Source: Cryobacterium sp. (lineage in GTDB: Bacteria > Actinomycetota > Actinomycetes > Actinomycetales > Microbacteriaceae). Taken from it: a DNA stretch of 48,117 nucleotides. The stretch's first letter is position 1. Each line of letters opens with the position of its first letter. A model generated the notes under the pieces. That model did no database searches. It was not told the DNA's origin and saw nothing but the letters and a program-made list of their open reading frames with translations. The stretch covers positions 1 to 48,117 of the forward strand of contig NZ_JAODBG010000105.1 of assembly GCF_025463825.1 (NCBI RefSeq), in the 5' to 3' direction. Of the stretch, positions 24,635-32,979 are shown in pieces. A program made the translations under genes and the position numbers.

Positions 24635-25827
24635 TGGAGTGGCTGGAGGCCCGGGCCGCCGTGCACCGCCTCGGCACGGAAATGCCCCGTAGCACGGAGA
24701 CCGTCCCCCTGCTCGAAGCAGCCGGGCGCACGCTCGCCACCGTGGTGCACTCGCTGACCGCCCTGCCGGGCTTCGCGTCGTCGGCCATGGACGGGTGGGC
24801 CGTCAACGGCGACGAACCCTGGCTGCTCGGCGAACCGATCCTGGCCGGCGACCCGCCGTCCACCGAGCACCTCGCACCGGGATCCGCCCGGGCCATCGCG
24901 ACCGGTGGGTGCGTGCCCGCCGGAACCCACGGCATCCTGCGCTCGGAACATGGCGCGGTGCGGCGCGCGCCCACGGCAGGCATCGCGGCCACGCTCGTCC
25001 GGTCGGCGGACGCCGGCGACGACGAGCCCGCGCCCGGCGAGCACGTGCGGGCCCGCGGCGAGGAGTGCGGGCTCGACGAACGCATGCTCGACGCCGGCTG
25101 CCTGCTCACCACGCCGCGGGTGGCCCTGGCCGCGGTGACCGGCCACGACACCCTCACCGTGTCGGCGCTGCCCACCGTGGAGTTGCTGCTGTTGGGCACC
25201 GAGGTGATCGAGTCCGGCGTCCCCGGCCCCGGCCAGGTCCGGGATGCCTACTCCCCCGAGTTTCCGGCACTGCTCGGCAACCTCGGGGTGCGGCTGACCG
25301 GCATGCGACGGCTACCGGACGATCTCGACCAGACCGTCGAGGCGGTGCGCTCGAGCACCGCGGCCCTGGTGATCAGCACCGGCGGAAGTGCCCGCGGCCC
25401 GGCCGACCACGTGCGCGCGGCTCTCACCGTGCTCGGGGCCACCGTTCTCATCGACGGCGTTCGGATGCGACCCGGGCACCCGGTGATGGTCGCCCGGCTG
25501 GCCGATGGCCGGCTGATGCTCTGCCTGCCCGGCAACCCGCTCGCGGCGATGCTCGTGCTGGCCAGCCTCGGGGTGCCGCTGATCGAGGGGATGCTTGGCC
25601 GGCCGTTGGCCCCCCTCGGCCGGATCGAGCTGGCGCAGGACGTCGCCAACCTCAGCGGGTCGACCCGTCTGGTGGCCTATCGGCACACGGCCGACGGGGC
25701 TGTCCCGACCGCCCGGCAGGGGTCCGGCATGCTGCGAGGACTGGCCGAGGCCGACGGTGTGGCCATCGTCCCGTCCGGCGGCGCCTGTGCTCCGGAGTCG
25801 GTCGCCACGCTTCCGCTGCCCTGGTAG
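24634..25827 (+). CDS. moeA: Molybdopterin molybdenumtransferase
   Basis: 397 residues. MoeA inserts molybdate into adenylylated molybdopterin. Visible family marks: GRTLATVVHSLTALPGFASSAMDGWA in domain I, AIATGGCVPAGTHGILRSEH, EHVRARGEEC, a MoCF-binding domain with TVELLLLGTEVIE, ALVISTGGSARGPADHV, and LCLPGNPLAAML, then a short C-terminal domain IV. The Ser in place of the usual Thr/Val in the GGSARGPADH loop is a mild variation. The start overlaps the stop of a 28-residue frame by one base. It belongs with mobA upstream and the FdhF-like enzyme downstream. It converges with the LigT-like gene 20 bp later. Confidence 0.92.
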   Translation: MEWLEARAAVHRLGTEMPRSTETVPLLEAAGRTLATVVHSLTALPGFASSAMDGWAVNGDEPWLLGEPILAGDPPSTEHLAPGSARAIATGGCVPAGTHGILRSEHGAVRRAPTAGIAATLVRSADAGDDEPAPGEHVRARGEECGLDERMLDAGCLLTTPRVALAAVTGHDTLTVSALPTVELLLLGTEVIESGVPGPGQVRDAYSPEFPALLGNLGVRLTGMRRLPDDLDQTVEAVRSSTAALVISTGGSARGPADHVRAALTVLGATVLIDGVRMRPGHPVMVARLADGRLMLCLPGNPLAAMLVLASLGVPLIEGMLGRPLAPLGRIELAQDVANLSGSTRLVAYRHTADGAVPTARQGSGMLRGLAEADGVAIVPSGGACAPESVATLPLPW

Positions 25828-25847
25828 ACCGGGTCGACTCCGCTCGT

Positions 25848-26384
25848 TCAGGCTTCCGTCGGGGTCAACGGGGTGAGGGACTTCGTCTCCCCGTTCCAGA
25901 ACCGCGCGGCGACGCACCGCCCCGGTGCCGGTGGTTCTCCCAGGACGTCGAGGGCCTCGGCGACCTGACCGGCGCTGATGCGTCGGGCCAGGGTCACGTG
26001 CGGTGTCCATCGGTCGGGCTGGGTGAGTTCCACCGCGCCGGGTGCGCGGTCGAGAACGGCCCGGTGCAGCGCCAGCAACTCCGCCGACATCACCACTGGG
26101 CGGGCGAGCACGAAGCGACCGGAACCCGCCTGGAAGAGCAGAACGCCGGAGACGCGGATCGCCACGGGCAGTGGCGCGCGCGCACGTTGCTGGTCGGGGC
26201 TGAACACGGCCGTCAGGGCAGCGGTGGGCTCGATGGCCGGGCCGGCGGCGAGAGTGAGGTGCGGCCGATTGCTGGCGTCCGGATGCCGGCCCAGATTCGG
26301 CAGCCCTGCGGCCTGCAACATCGCCCACTCGGCTCGGAACGCGGCCTCGAAGGCCGGGTCGAAGGTCAACTCGATGCTGCGCAC
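25848..26384 (-). CDS. 2'-5' RNA ligase family protein (LigT/2H phosphoesterase)
   Basis: 178 residues with the two H-x-T motifs of the 2H phosphoesterase superfamily, SNRPHLTLA and RWTPHVTLA, about 100 residues apart. It is predicted to act on RNA 2',3'-cyclic phosphates or related cyclic nucleotides. The start is GTG 26384 (giving VRSIELTFDPAFEAAF, the family's usual beginning). An alternative GTG lies at 26405 with seven extra residues and no ribosome binding site. The gene is convergent with moeA and has no functional partner nearby. The biological substrate of such bacterial proteins is generally uncertain. Confidence 0.85.
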   Translation of the reverse strand: MRSIELTFDPAFEAAFRAEWAMLQAAGLPNLGRHPDASNRPHLTLAAGPAIEPTAALTAVFSPDQQRARAPLPVAIRVSGVLLFQAGSGRFVLARPVVMSAELLALHRAVLDRAPGAVELTQPDRWTPHVTLARRISAGQVAEALDVLGEPPAPGRCVAARFWNGETKSLTPLTPTEA

Positions 26385-26482
26385 CCTGCCATCATGCCCC
26401 GCCACGCACGAACACGAGGGTGCGGCGCCGCTTGTAGACGACCGAACGACGGGTTCGGAACGGTGGGTTCAGACGCGCGCTT

Positions 26483-27779
26483 TCAGAATGGTGGGTCTTC
26501 GGGCGAGTCGCTCGGCCGGAGGGCGTCCGGGGCTTCCGGTGGTTGGGGTGCCTGGGTGGCGGGCGGGCCGAGGTAGGTCTCCGGGTGGGTGCGGTGGGTC
26601 AGCCCGGCCGGGGAGGTCCAGACCAGCACGCCGCCGGGTTCTTGCTCCACGGCCCACAGGGTGTGGTGTTTCAACCGGTGGTGCGAGCGGCAGAGGTGGG
26701 CGAGGTTGTCGTGGTCGGTGGGTCCGCCGTGTTCCCACGAGGTGGTGTCGTCGAGGTCGCTGCGGGCTGCCGGCCGGGTGCAGCCGCGGAACCGGCAGGT
26801 GCCGTCCCGCAACCGCAACCACCGGCGCAGGTCCGCCGGGACCGCGTACGGCTCGTTGCCGACCGAGAGCACCGTTCCGGTCTCCGGGTGGGTGAGCAGC
26901 CGGGTGAAGCTCGGCGCTCCGGCGGCGATCGCCCGGGCCGCCGCGGCGGGGATCGGCCCGTAGCCCTCCAGGAAGCCGGGGGCGTCACTGGTGCCCATTG
27001 CGGTGAGCACCGGGACGGTCACCATGACCGACCCCCGGATGCCGCCGCCGGTGCCGGAGGGGGTGACGCCGTCCAGCAGCAGATCGCCGATCGCGTCGGC
27101 GCAGATCTGGGCGATCGTGCGGCGCTGGTCCTCGGGGATGCCCTCGTTCTGCCGTTCACCGGCCTGGGTGGCCGTCGTGACGCTGGTCAACCGGTCATGG
27201 GCGGCCATCGTCTGCTGCGCGGTGCCGTACCAGGTCAGGGTGCCCATCCCGTCGGGCCGGCCCTCCCACCACACGACCCGGGTGGCCTTCATCGGACCGG
27301 CGAACATCGACGCCTCGCCCGATCAGGCTCTCCGCGGTGCGCTCCGCGAGGTGCAGGGTGCAGGCGACCTCGCTGGTCACGGTGCGGCGGGCGACTTCTT
27401 GGTCTTCCCAGGCGGTGATCTTCCGCGGGCTGGCCTGCGCATCCGTGAGGACCTGGCCGGCAGCCATGCCGGGATACTCGGGGTTGAGCAGCTTCGCGTT
27501 GACGGGGTCGGAGCTCCATTCGCGCAGCTCATCCAACGCCCGGGCCCGTTTCGCACTGGCCCGGGCGATCCCCTGATGCGCTTTCGCCGCCTTCGCGAGA
27601 GTGGCCTGAGCTTGCTCCTGTAGCGTGCGCCGCCGCCGGTCAACCTGGTCGCGGGCACCTTCCGGACCGCCCGTCGAGGGTGTCGCGTTGGTACCGGGGT
27701 CGGCGCCGCTCTGCTCGCGGGGGTGGTCACCGGGCCGGTCGTCCGGATCACCTGAGAACTGCTCTGCGGGTCTGCTCAT
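26483..27779 (-). pseudogene. DUF222/HNH endonuclease-like gene, disrupted by internal deletion and frameshift
   Basis: The N-terminal part runs from ATG 27779 (MSRPAEQFSGDPDDRPG) through a DUF222-type helical region to TLHLAERTAESLIG near 27315, then reads nonsense. The C-terminal part, in another frame, resumes near 27300 (AGPMKATRVVWWEG) and includes DLLLDG and the HNH region CRFRGCTRPAARSDLDDTTS, then HGGPTDHDNLAHLCRSHH. Compared with the usual family layout, roughly 60-100 residues between TAESLIG and the later helices are missing, so this is a deletion with a frame change and not a single-base error. The first HNH histidine position also reads LDDTT where relatives have LDHT. Such genes are multicopy in Microbacteriaceae and may be mobile. 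This copy appears dead. Confidence 0.75.
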
Positions 27780-27988
27780 ACCCCCATGATCGCACCACTC
27801 ACCGACACTGCCACCCGCCCGAAAGCGGCAGTGGAAAGGCCACCTGACCGGCCGCTTGTGGAGGAGTGGCCGGAGTGGAATCGGCCGGAAGGCACGCTCG
27901 TGCGGCGCCGGGTGATTGCCGTCCGTCACCGTCGGTGCTACTCCTGAAGCACGAATCGTTTCGCCGTTCTACGCCCAGAGGAGATCCC

Positions 27989-28303
27989 ATGAACAACCCC
28001 GCCGCCGACCCACACGCCCTGGATGACCTCAGCCGGCGGTTGGCCCAGGCCCTGCAGATTCTGGACCTGGAGGTCGACCACGTCCTGCTCCTGAGTCTGG
28101 CCGACGAGACGACGAAAGCGGTTGGCCCAGGCGGCGGCCCGATCAGCACGTTCCTGGTCGGCTACGCGGCGGGGATGACGTCGACTTCCGGTAAGCAGGA
28201 ATCGACAGATGCGGTGGCACGGGCGGTAGGCGTGGCCAGGCAGGCGACCGAAAAGTCCGGCGACGGCGGCATCGAGGACGGGTGGACGCACACCGCGCAG
28301 TGA
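27989..28303 (+). CDS. DUF6457 domain protein (molybdenum-cofactor gene neighbour)
   Basis: 104 residues from ATG 27989, with AGAGGAGA eight bases upstream. It is one compact helical domain: LDDLSRRLAQALQILDLEVD, LSLADETTKAVGPGGGPIST, then FLVGYAAGM. This pattern is the DUF6457 family, seen in actinobacteria beside or fused to MobA-like proteins. The biochemical role is unknown. The location between moeA and the FdhF-like gene supports a part in Moco handling or formate dehydrogenase maturation. It is divergent from the disrupted DUF222/HNH gene. Confidence 0.8.
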   Translation: MNNPAADPHALDDLSRRLAQALQILDLEVDHVLLLSLADETTKAVGPGGGPISTFLVGYAAGMTSTSGKQESTDAVARAVGVARQATEKSGDGGIEDGWTHTAQ

Positions 28304-28397
28304 CCGCGATGTGCACGGTGCGGACCCCTGTTTCACCGGGCGAACCCCGACATTCCCGGCACGCGTTTCGCGTCCGACTTTCGTGGCGGATCTTGCT

Positions 28398-29285
28398 CTA
28401 CCGCGCCGCCGGCTGCCCTTCCTGCCGGTAGCTCGCGACGAAGCCGTGCACGAAGGTCTGCAGCGCCGTCGGCTGAATGCCGAACCGGTCAGACAACTGA
28501 CTCATATCCAGCGGCGTGTCGTAGGTTTCGAGTGCCGTGAGGAGGTCGACCAGCATGGGCGGCAGACCTGGAACCACGGCCCCCATCGGTACGAAGGACA
28601 CGGGGATCTCCCGACCCAGTTCGTCTTCGAAGGCGGCGATGACATCGCGCCACGACACCGGCTTCGGACCTCCGATGACGAGTGTCTGCCCAGCCGCATC
28701 GTCATGGTCGAGCGCGGCAAGCGCATACCCGGCCACGTCCGCCATCGACACCGAGGAATGAAGACGACGACCTTCTCCCACGAGAGTCACAGGCCGGCCG
28801 GCGAGGGCCGGGAGGCCAACCGCCGCCACCGGAAGCAACTCGAAATAGAGGTTTGGTTGCAGTATCGTGACCCGCATTCCGCTCTCATGCAGCCGCTGTT
28901 CCGCTGTGGCTTTGGCGCGCAGGAACGGCGAGGGGCTCTCCAAGGCCGCGCCGAGTGCTGAGATGAAGATGAATCGCTTGACGCCGTGGGCAGCCGCGGC
29001 ATCGATGAGGTTCAGGTTGCCGGTCCGGTCGACGGATTCGACGGTGTCCGAGCCACCCCTGGCCATGGAGTTCGCCGTCGTGATGACGGCTTCCGCGTCT
29101 GCACAGGCCTCGGCGAGCGATGGCGGATCTTTCAGATCGCCAACCGTGAGGCTTGCGCCTGCGGCGGTCAGTCCAGGGCTTTCTGCCAGGTTGCGCACCA
29201 GCGCACGCACTTCCTCTCCGCGAGCGAGTAATGATCTCGTGATCAGTCCACCCAATCGGCCGGTTGCTCCGGCGACGAGGATCAT
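28398..29285 (-). CDS. NAD(P)H-binding protein, NmrA/atypical SDR family
   Basis: 295 residues with an N-terminal Rossmann motif ILVAGATGRLGGLITRSLL, an acidic strand GDLKDPPSLAEAC, VKRFIFISALG, and ILQPNLYFELLPVAAVG, as in NmrA-like/QOR2-type atypical short-chain dehydrogenases. These bind NAD(P)H and act as redox sensors or quinone/ketone reductases. The classical Tyr-x3-Lys pair is not evident. Its ATG overlaps the stop of the upstream NTF2-like gene (ATGA), so both are one operon, read away from the TetR regulator at 29798 and probably repressed by it. The natural inducer or substrate is unknown. Confidence 0.88.
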   Translation of the reverse strand: MILVAGATGRLGGLITRSLLARGEEVRALVRNLAESPGLTAAGASLTVGDLKDPPSLAEACADAEAVITTANSMARGGSDTVESVDRTGNLNLIDAAAAHGVKRFIFISALGAALESPSPFLRAKATAEQRLHESGMRVTILQPNLYFELLPVAAVGLPALAGRPVTLVGEGRRLHSSVSMADVAGYALAALDHDDAAGQTLVIGGPKPVSWRDVIAAFEDELGREIPVSFVPMGAVVPGLPPMLVDLLTALETYDTPLDMSQLSDRFGIQPTALQTFVHGFVASYRQEGQPAAR

Positions 29286-29731
29286 GATTCTCCCTTCCAG
29301 TGGCTGCCGGACCCGGCGTGCACTATTCGATAGACGGCGGCATTGACATCGCCTGTCGACTGCTCAACGGTCTCCAGGTAGAACCGCATTCGAGTGAAGA
29401 ATCCACCCGCCGCGGCGAAGATCATCACGCCTCGCATGAGGTGCGGGGTGCCGTCCAACCGGGTGCCGCGGTGCTCCCATTCGGTCCACGCGGTGTTGCC
29501 GTCCACCACGGATGCGGTCACCTCCACGCGCAGGTCGGGGACCGCTGGGAGGATGCGCTCCCAGTTCAGGCGAACCTGCTCCCGCCCGCGAAAACCTCGC
29601 AATGGATGAACCGGGGTCTCGTTCACATAGTCCGGAGCGAAACAGCTGACGATCCCGTCCACGTCATGGGCGTTCGTGGCCGCGACGACCCGGGCCACGA
29701 GTTCGGCCACGCCAGGTTCTGAATGTGGCAT
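29282..29731 (-). CDS. Nuclear transport factor 2 (SnoaL-like) family protein
   Basis: 149 residues from ATG 29731 (MPHSEPGVAELVARVVAATN), with the SnoaL/NTF2 cone fold: helix-rich start, ISCFAPDYV-like region (VSCFAPDYVNETPVHPLRG), FRGREQVRLNWERIL, AWTEWEHRGTRLDG and a C-terminal strand pair. Such proteins are small-molecule isomerases, hydrolases or binding proteins. AAAGG touches the ATG, whereas GGTGGTG is better placed for an in-frame GTG three codons upstream (29740), which is a realistic alternative start. It is the first gene of the two-gene operon with the NmrA-like reductase, divergent from the TetR regulator across an 18-bp operator. Confidence 0.82.
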   Translation of the reverse strand: MPHSEPGVAELVARVVAATNAHDVDGIVSCFAPDYVNETPVHPLRGFRGREQVRLNWERILPAVPDLRVEVTASVVDGNTAWTEWEHRGTRLDGTPHLMRGVMIFAAAGGFFTRMRFYLETVEQSTGDVNAAVYRIVHAGSGSHWKGES

Positions 29732-29755
29732 CCTTTGCACGATGCACCACCTTTG

Positions 29756-29773
29756 AGTACAGTGAACTTTACT
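29756..29773. promoter_or_regulatory. 18-bp palindromic operator in the TetR/NTF2 divergent promoter
   Basis: AGTACAGTGAACTTTACT is an inverted repeat of AGTA-x-AGT half-sites around a 2-bp centre (14 of 18 positions symmetric). It lies in the short AT-rich gap between the divergent NTF2/NmrA operon and the TetR-type gene, the usual place for an autoregulating TetR operator. Confidence 0.6.
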
Positions 29774-29797
29774 TATTACCGGATTATGGAACCATAT

Positions 29798-30436
29798 ATG
29801 GACACAGTCAAGAGCCCCCGAAGCTACAATTCGGCGAGCCGGCAAGCCGCCGCTCGCCGGAACTACGATGCAATCCTCGACGCCGCCGGGTACCGATTCA
29901 TCGAGGCGGGATACGCAGGAACGACGATCGCCGCGTTGGCGGACGAGGCCGGCGTATCCGCCGAAACCATTTACAAGGTGTTCGGCGGTAAGCCCGGAAT
30001 CGTACGGGCGCTCTACGAGCGGGGACTGGCAGGGCGGGGCCCGACCGCCGCCCACGATCGCTCGGATGCCATGCGAGAACAGGAGTCGGACCCGCATGTC
30101 CTGATGCGCAAATGGGGGGAGTTGACGGCAGAGGTGGCAGGGCAGGTCAACCCTCTCCTGCTTCTCGTGCGTTCCGCAGCGGCGACGGACCGGAACATGG
30201 CAGCGTTACTCGAGCAGAGCCACGATGATCGCCTGCAGCGGATGCGCCATAACGCGCGGTTCCTGGTAGAGCGGGGATACCTGCGAGAGGACGTCAGCTT
30301 CGAGGAAGCGGTGGATGTGATGTGGCTGCACAGCTCACCGGAGCTCTACGACCTGCTCGTGCAGCGGCGCGGCTGGGATGCCGAACGCTTCGGGCGTTAC
30401 GTCGGCAGGTCGATGGCTGCGGCGCTCCTGCCCTGA
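29798..30436 (+). CDS. TetR/AcrR family transcriptional regulator
   Basis: 212 residues. The N-terminal HTH is complete: RRNYDAILDAAGYRFIEAGY, TTIAALADEAGVSAETIYKVFGGKPGIVRALYER, the classic TetR recognition helix region. The C-terminal ligand domain starts near DPHVLMRKWGELTAEVAG and includes EEAVDVMWLHSSPELYDLLV, found in many TetR proteins of unknown ligand. ATG 29798 was chosen because GGAA lies 7 nt upstream. ATG 29786 is in frame four codons earlier. It is expected to repress the divergent NTF2/NmrA operon and itself by binding the palindrome at 29756-29773. Confidence 0.9.
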   Translation: MDTVKSPRSYNSASRQAAARRNYDAILDAAGYRFIEAGYAGTTIAALADEAGVSAETIYKVFGGKPGIVRALYERGLAGRGPTAAHDRSDAMREQESDPHVLMRKWGELTAEVAGQVNPLLLLVRSAAATDRNMAALLEQSHDDRLQRMRHNARFLVERGYLREDVSFEEAVDVMWLHSSPELYDLLVQRRGWDAERFGRYVGRSMAAALLP

Positions 30437-30442
30437 CGGTGT

Positions 30443-32806
30443 TCATGCCGGGGTCGCGACCTCGGCAGTGCGGGCAGGCTCCAGCCGCACGATGACGGCC
30501 TTCGATACGGGCGTGTTGCTGCCCTCGGCGAGATGGCCGAGCGGCACGAGCACGTTCGCCTCCGGATAGTAGGCCGCTGCGCAGCCCCTGGCCGTCGGAT
30601 ACGCCACCGCCCGGAACCCGCGCAGCACCCGCTCGACGCCGTCCGGATAGACGCCGTGAACATCCACCGACTGCTCGTCGGCCAGGCCAAGCGCCACGAG
30701 GTCGTTGGGGTTCACGAACACCACGTGGCGGCCCTTCTTGATACCGCGGTACCTGTCGTCATGCCCGTAAATGGTGGTGTTGAACTGGTCGTGCGAGCGC
30801 AGGCTCTGCAGGATCAGGGTGCCCTCCGGCCGGTCGAGGTACTCGAGGTCGTTCACCGTGAGCATGGCCTTTCCGGTGGGCGTGGGGAAGGTGCGGGAAT
30901 CCCGCGGCCCGTTCGGCAGCAGGAAGCCGCCGTCCTGGCGGATCTTGGTGTTGTATTCGGAGCAGCCAGCGACCACGTGCGAGATGTGCTCGCGAATCAG
31001 GTCGTAGTTGCGCTCGAAGCCGGCCCAATCCACGTCGACGGAGGTGCCGAGCACCTCCCGGGCCAGCCGGCTCACGATGGCGACCTCCGAGAGCAGCGTC
31101 GGCGACACCGGCGGCACCTGGCCCCATGACGGATGCACCGCGCAGACGGTGTCCTCCACCGACACGAACTGCACGCCGGTGGCCTGCCGGTCGATCTCGG
31201 TGCGGCCCATGGTGGGCAGGATCAGCGCTTCGTCACCGACGACAGTGTGCGATCGGTTCAGCTTGGTGGAGACCTGCACGATCATCTCCGCTCCGTGCAT
31301 CGCCGCCTCGGCCGCGTGGGTGTCGCTGATCGCCGACACCAGGTTCCCGCCGACGGCCATGAAGAACTTGATCCGGCCATCCCGCAACCCTTCGATGGTC
31401 TGCACCGAGTCGGTGCCGTGCTCGCGGGGCGGGTCGAAGCCGAACTCCGCCTGGATGGAGTCCAGGAAGGCCGGCGGCATCTGCTCCCAGATACCCATCG
31501 TGCGGTCGCCCTGTACGTTGCTGTGGCCGCGGATCGGCGACGCCCCGGCCCCTGGCTTGCCGATGTTGCCGCGCAGCAGGAGCAGGTTGATGATCTCCTT
31601 GATTGTGGCCACGCCCTTCTTCTGCTGCGTGAGCCCCATCGCCCAAGTGATGATCACCTTGTCGGCACGGAGGTACCGTTCGGCGAGCTCATCGATCTCC
31701 GCGGTGCGCAGGCCCGTCGCCTCGAGCACGGCCGCCTCGTCGACCTTGGCCAGGTGCTCGGTCAGCTCCGTCAGGCCCTGGCAGTGCTGAGCCAGGAAGT
31801 CGTGGTCGAGCACCGTGCCGGGATTCGCGGCCTCGGCCGCGAGCACCCGCTTGGACACCGCCTGTAGCAGGGCCATGTCACCGCCGAGCCGGATCTGCAC
31901 GAACTGGTCCGCCATGTCCGTGCCGCGCCCGATGATGCCCTTCACCCGTTGCGGGTTCTTGTACCGCTTGAGGCCGGCTTCCGGCATGGGGTTGACCGCC
32001 ACGATCTGCGCCCCGTTCTCCTTCGCCTCCTCAAGGGCGGTCAGCATCCGGGGGTGGTTCGTGCCCGGGTTCTGGCCCATCACGATGATGAGGTCGGCCT
32101 TGCCGAAGTCGTCGTACGTGATGGTGGCCTTGCCGATGCCGATGGTCTGGCCCATCGCCCAGCCGGAGGACTCGTGGCACATGTTGGAGCAGTCCGGCAG
32201 GTTGTTGGTGCCGTAGGCGCGCACGAAAAGCTGGTACGCGAACGCGGCCTCGTTCGAGGTGCGACCGCTGGTGTAGAACGCGGCCTGGTGGGGCGACTCC
32301 AGGGCGTTGAGCTTGTCGCCGATCACCCGGAACGCGTCCGCCCAGCTGATCGGGCGGTAGTGGTCGTCGCCGGTGGCCTTGTAGACGGGTTCGGTGAGCC
32401 GGCCCTGCATGCCCAGCCAGTACTCCGTGCGGCCGAGCAGGTCGCTGACCGGATGCTCGGCCCAGAATTCGCTGCCGATCGTGATCGGGGTGGCCTCCCA
32501 GGTGACGGCCTTGGCACCGTTCTCGCAGAACTCGAAGGTCTTGCGGTGGGTGGGATCCGGCCAGGCGCAACTCATGCAGTCGAAGCCGTCCTTCTGGTTC
32601 ATCGCCAGCAGGGTCTTGCGGCTGCGATTGACACCCATCCCCTCCAGCGCCGGGATGGTGGAGTGCAGCACCCCGGGGACGCCGGCCGCCCAGGATCTCG
32701 GTGAGCCGATCTCCAGGACGCCCTCACCGGCCACCTCGGCATCGTCGAGGTGTACCGGGCTCGGTTCGTTCGCCGTGGGGTGGCTGGCGATTCTCTTGGG
32801 CGACAT
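30443..32806 (-). CDS. FdhF/YdeP family molybdopterin oxidoreductase (formate dehydrogenase alpha-like)
   Basis: 787 residues of the DMSO-reductase superfamily, YdeP/FdhF branch. It opens with a partial cluster motif FDCMSCAWPDP (Cys77, Cys80), then TSGRTSNEAAFAYQLF, DCSNMCHESSGWAMGQTIG at the Mo site, IVMGQNPGTNHPRML, GRGTDMADQF, NIGKPGAGASPIRGHSNVQG, and a C-terminal MopB dinucleotide-binding domain (SLRSHDQFNTTIYGHDDRYRG). The start at 32806 is preferred because GAAGGG lies 9 nt upstream. The ATG three codons earlier touches it. With mobA, moeA, DUF6457 and fdhA on the left, oxidation of formate made from formaldehyde is a reasonable guess, but YdeP-type enzymes have no firm substrate. No fdhD or beta-subunit gene is nearby. 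Confidence 0.88.
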   Translation of the reverse strand: MSPKRIASHPTANEPSPVHLDDAEVAGEGVLEIGSPRSWAAGVPGVLHSTIPALEGMGVNRSRKTLLAMNQKDGFDCMSCAWPDPTHRKTFEFCENGAKAVTWEATPITIGSEFWAEHPVSDLLGRTEYWLGMQGRLTEPVYKATGDDHYRPISWADAFRVIGDKLNALESPHQAAFYTSGRTSNEAAFAYQLFVRAYGTNNLPDCSNMCHESSGWAMGQTIGIGKATITYDDFGKADLIIVMGQNPGTNHPRMLTALEEAKENGAQIVAVNPMPEAGLKRYKNPQRVKGIIGRGTDMADQFVQIRLGGDMALLQAVSKRVLAAEAANPGTVLDHDFLAQHCQGLTELTEHLAKVDEAAVLEATGLRTAEIDELAERYLRADKVIITWAMGLTQQKKGVATIKEIINLLLLRGNIGKPGAGASPIRGHSNVQGDRTMGIWEQMPPAFLDSIQAEFGFDPPREHGTDSVQTIEGLRDGRIKFFMAVGGNLVSAISDTHAAEAAMHGAEMIVQVSTKLNRSHTVVGDEALILPTMGRTEIDRQATGVQFVSVEDTVCAVHPSWGQVPPVSPTLLSEVAIVSRLAREVLGTSVDVDWAGFERNYDLIREHISHVVAGCSEYNTKIRQDGGFLLPNGPRDSRTFPTPTGKAMLTVNDLEYLDRPEGTLILQSLRSHDQFNTTIYGHDDRYRGIKKGRHVVFVNPNDLVALGLADEQSVDVHGVYPDGVERVLRGFRAVAYPTARGCAAAYYPEANVLVPLGHLAEGSNTPVSKAVIVRLEPARTAEVATPA

Positions 32807-32868
32807 GGCGGGCATCCCTTCGACGGCCGGAGAACGGCACTCGCCGACGCCCGGAACCTTCCTGGAGT

Positions 32869-32975
32869 TACCCCTTCAGGGCTATCAGCATCCCAGCCGG
32901 AAGGCAAGTGCATCCCGCCCACCGAGCTGCGCCGAATGGCCCCTTCGGGTGCGGCAACTCGCGGCGCCGTTCGAC
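32869..32975. repeat. Intergenic palindromic repeat (copy B)
   Basis: It contains GCGCCGAATGGCCCCTTCGG and GCGGCAACTCGCGG, close to parts of copy A (6841-6975, with GCGCCAAATGACCCCTTCAGG), and a GAGTTACCCCTTCAGG arm at the left. It sits between the FdhF-like gene and the end of the FAD oxidoreductase gene. Confidence 0.4.
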
Positions 32976-32979
32976 GCGA

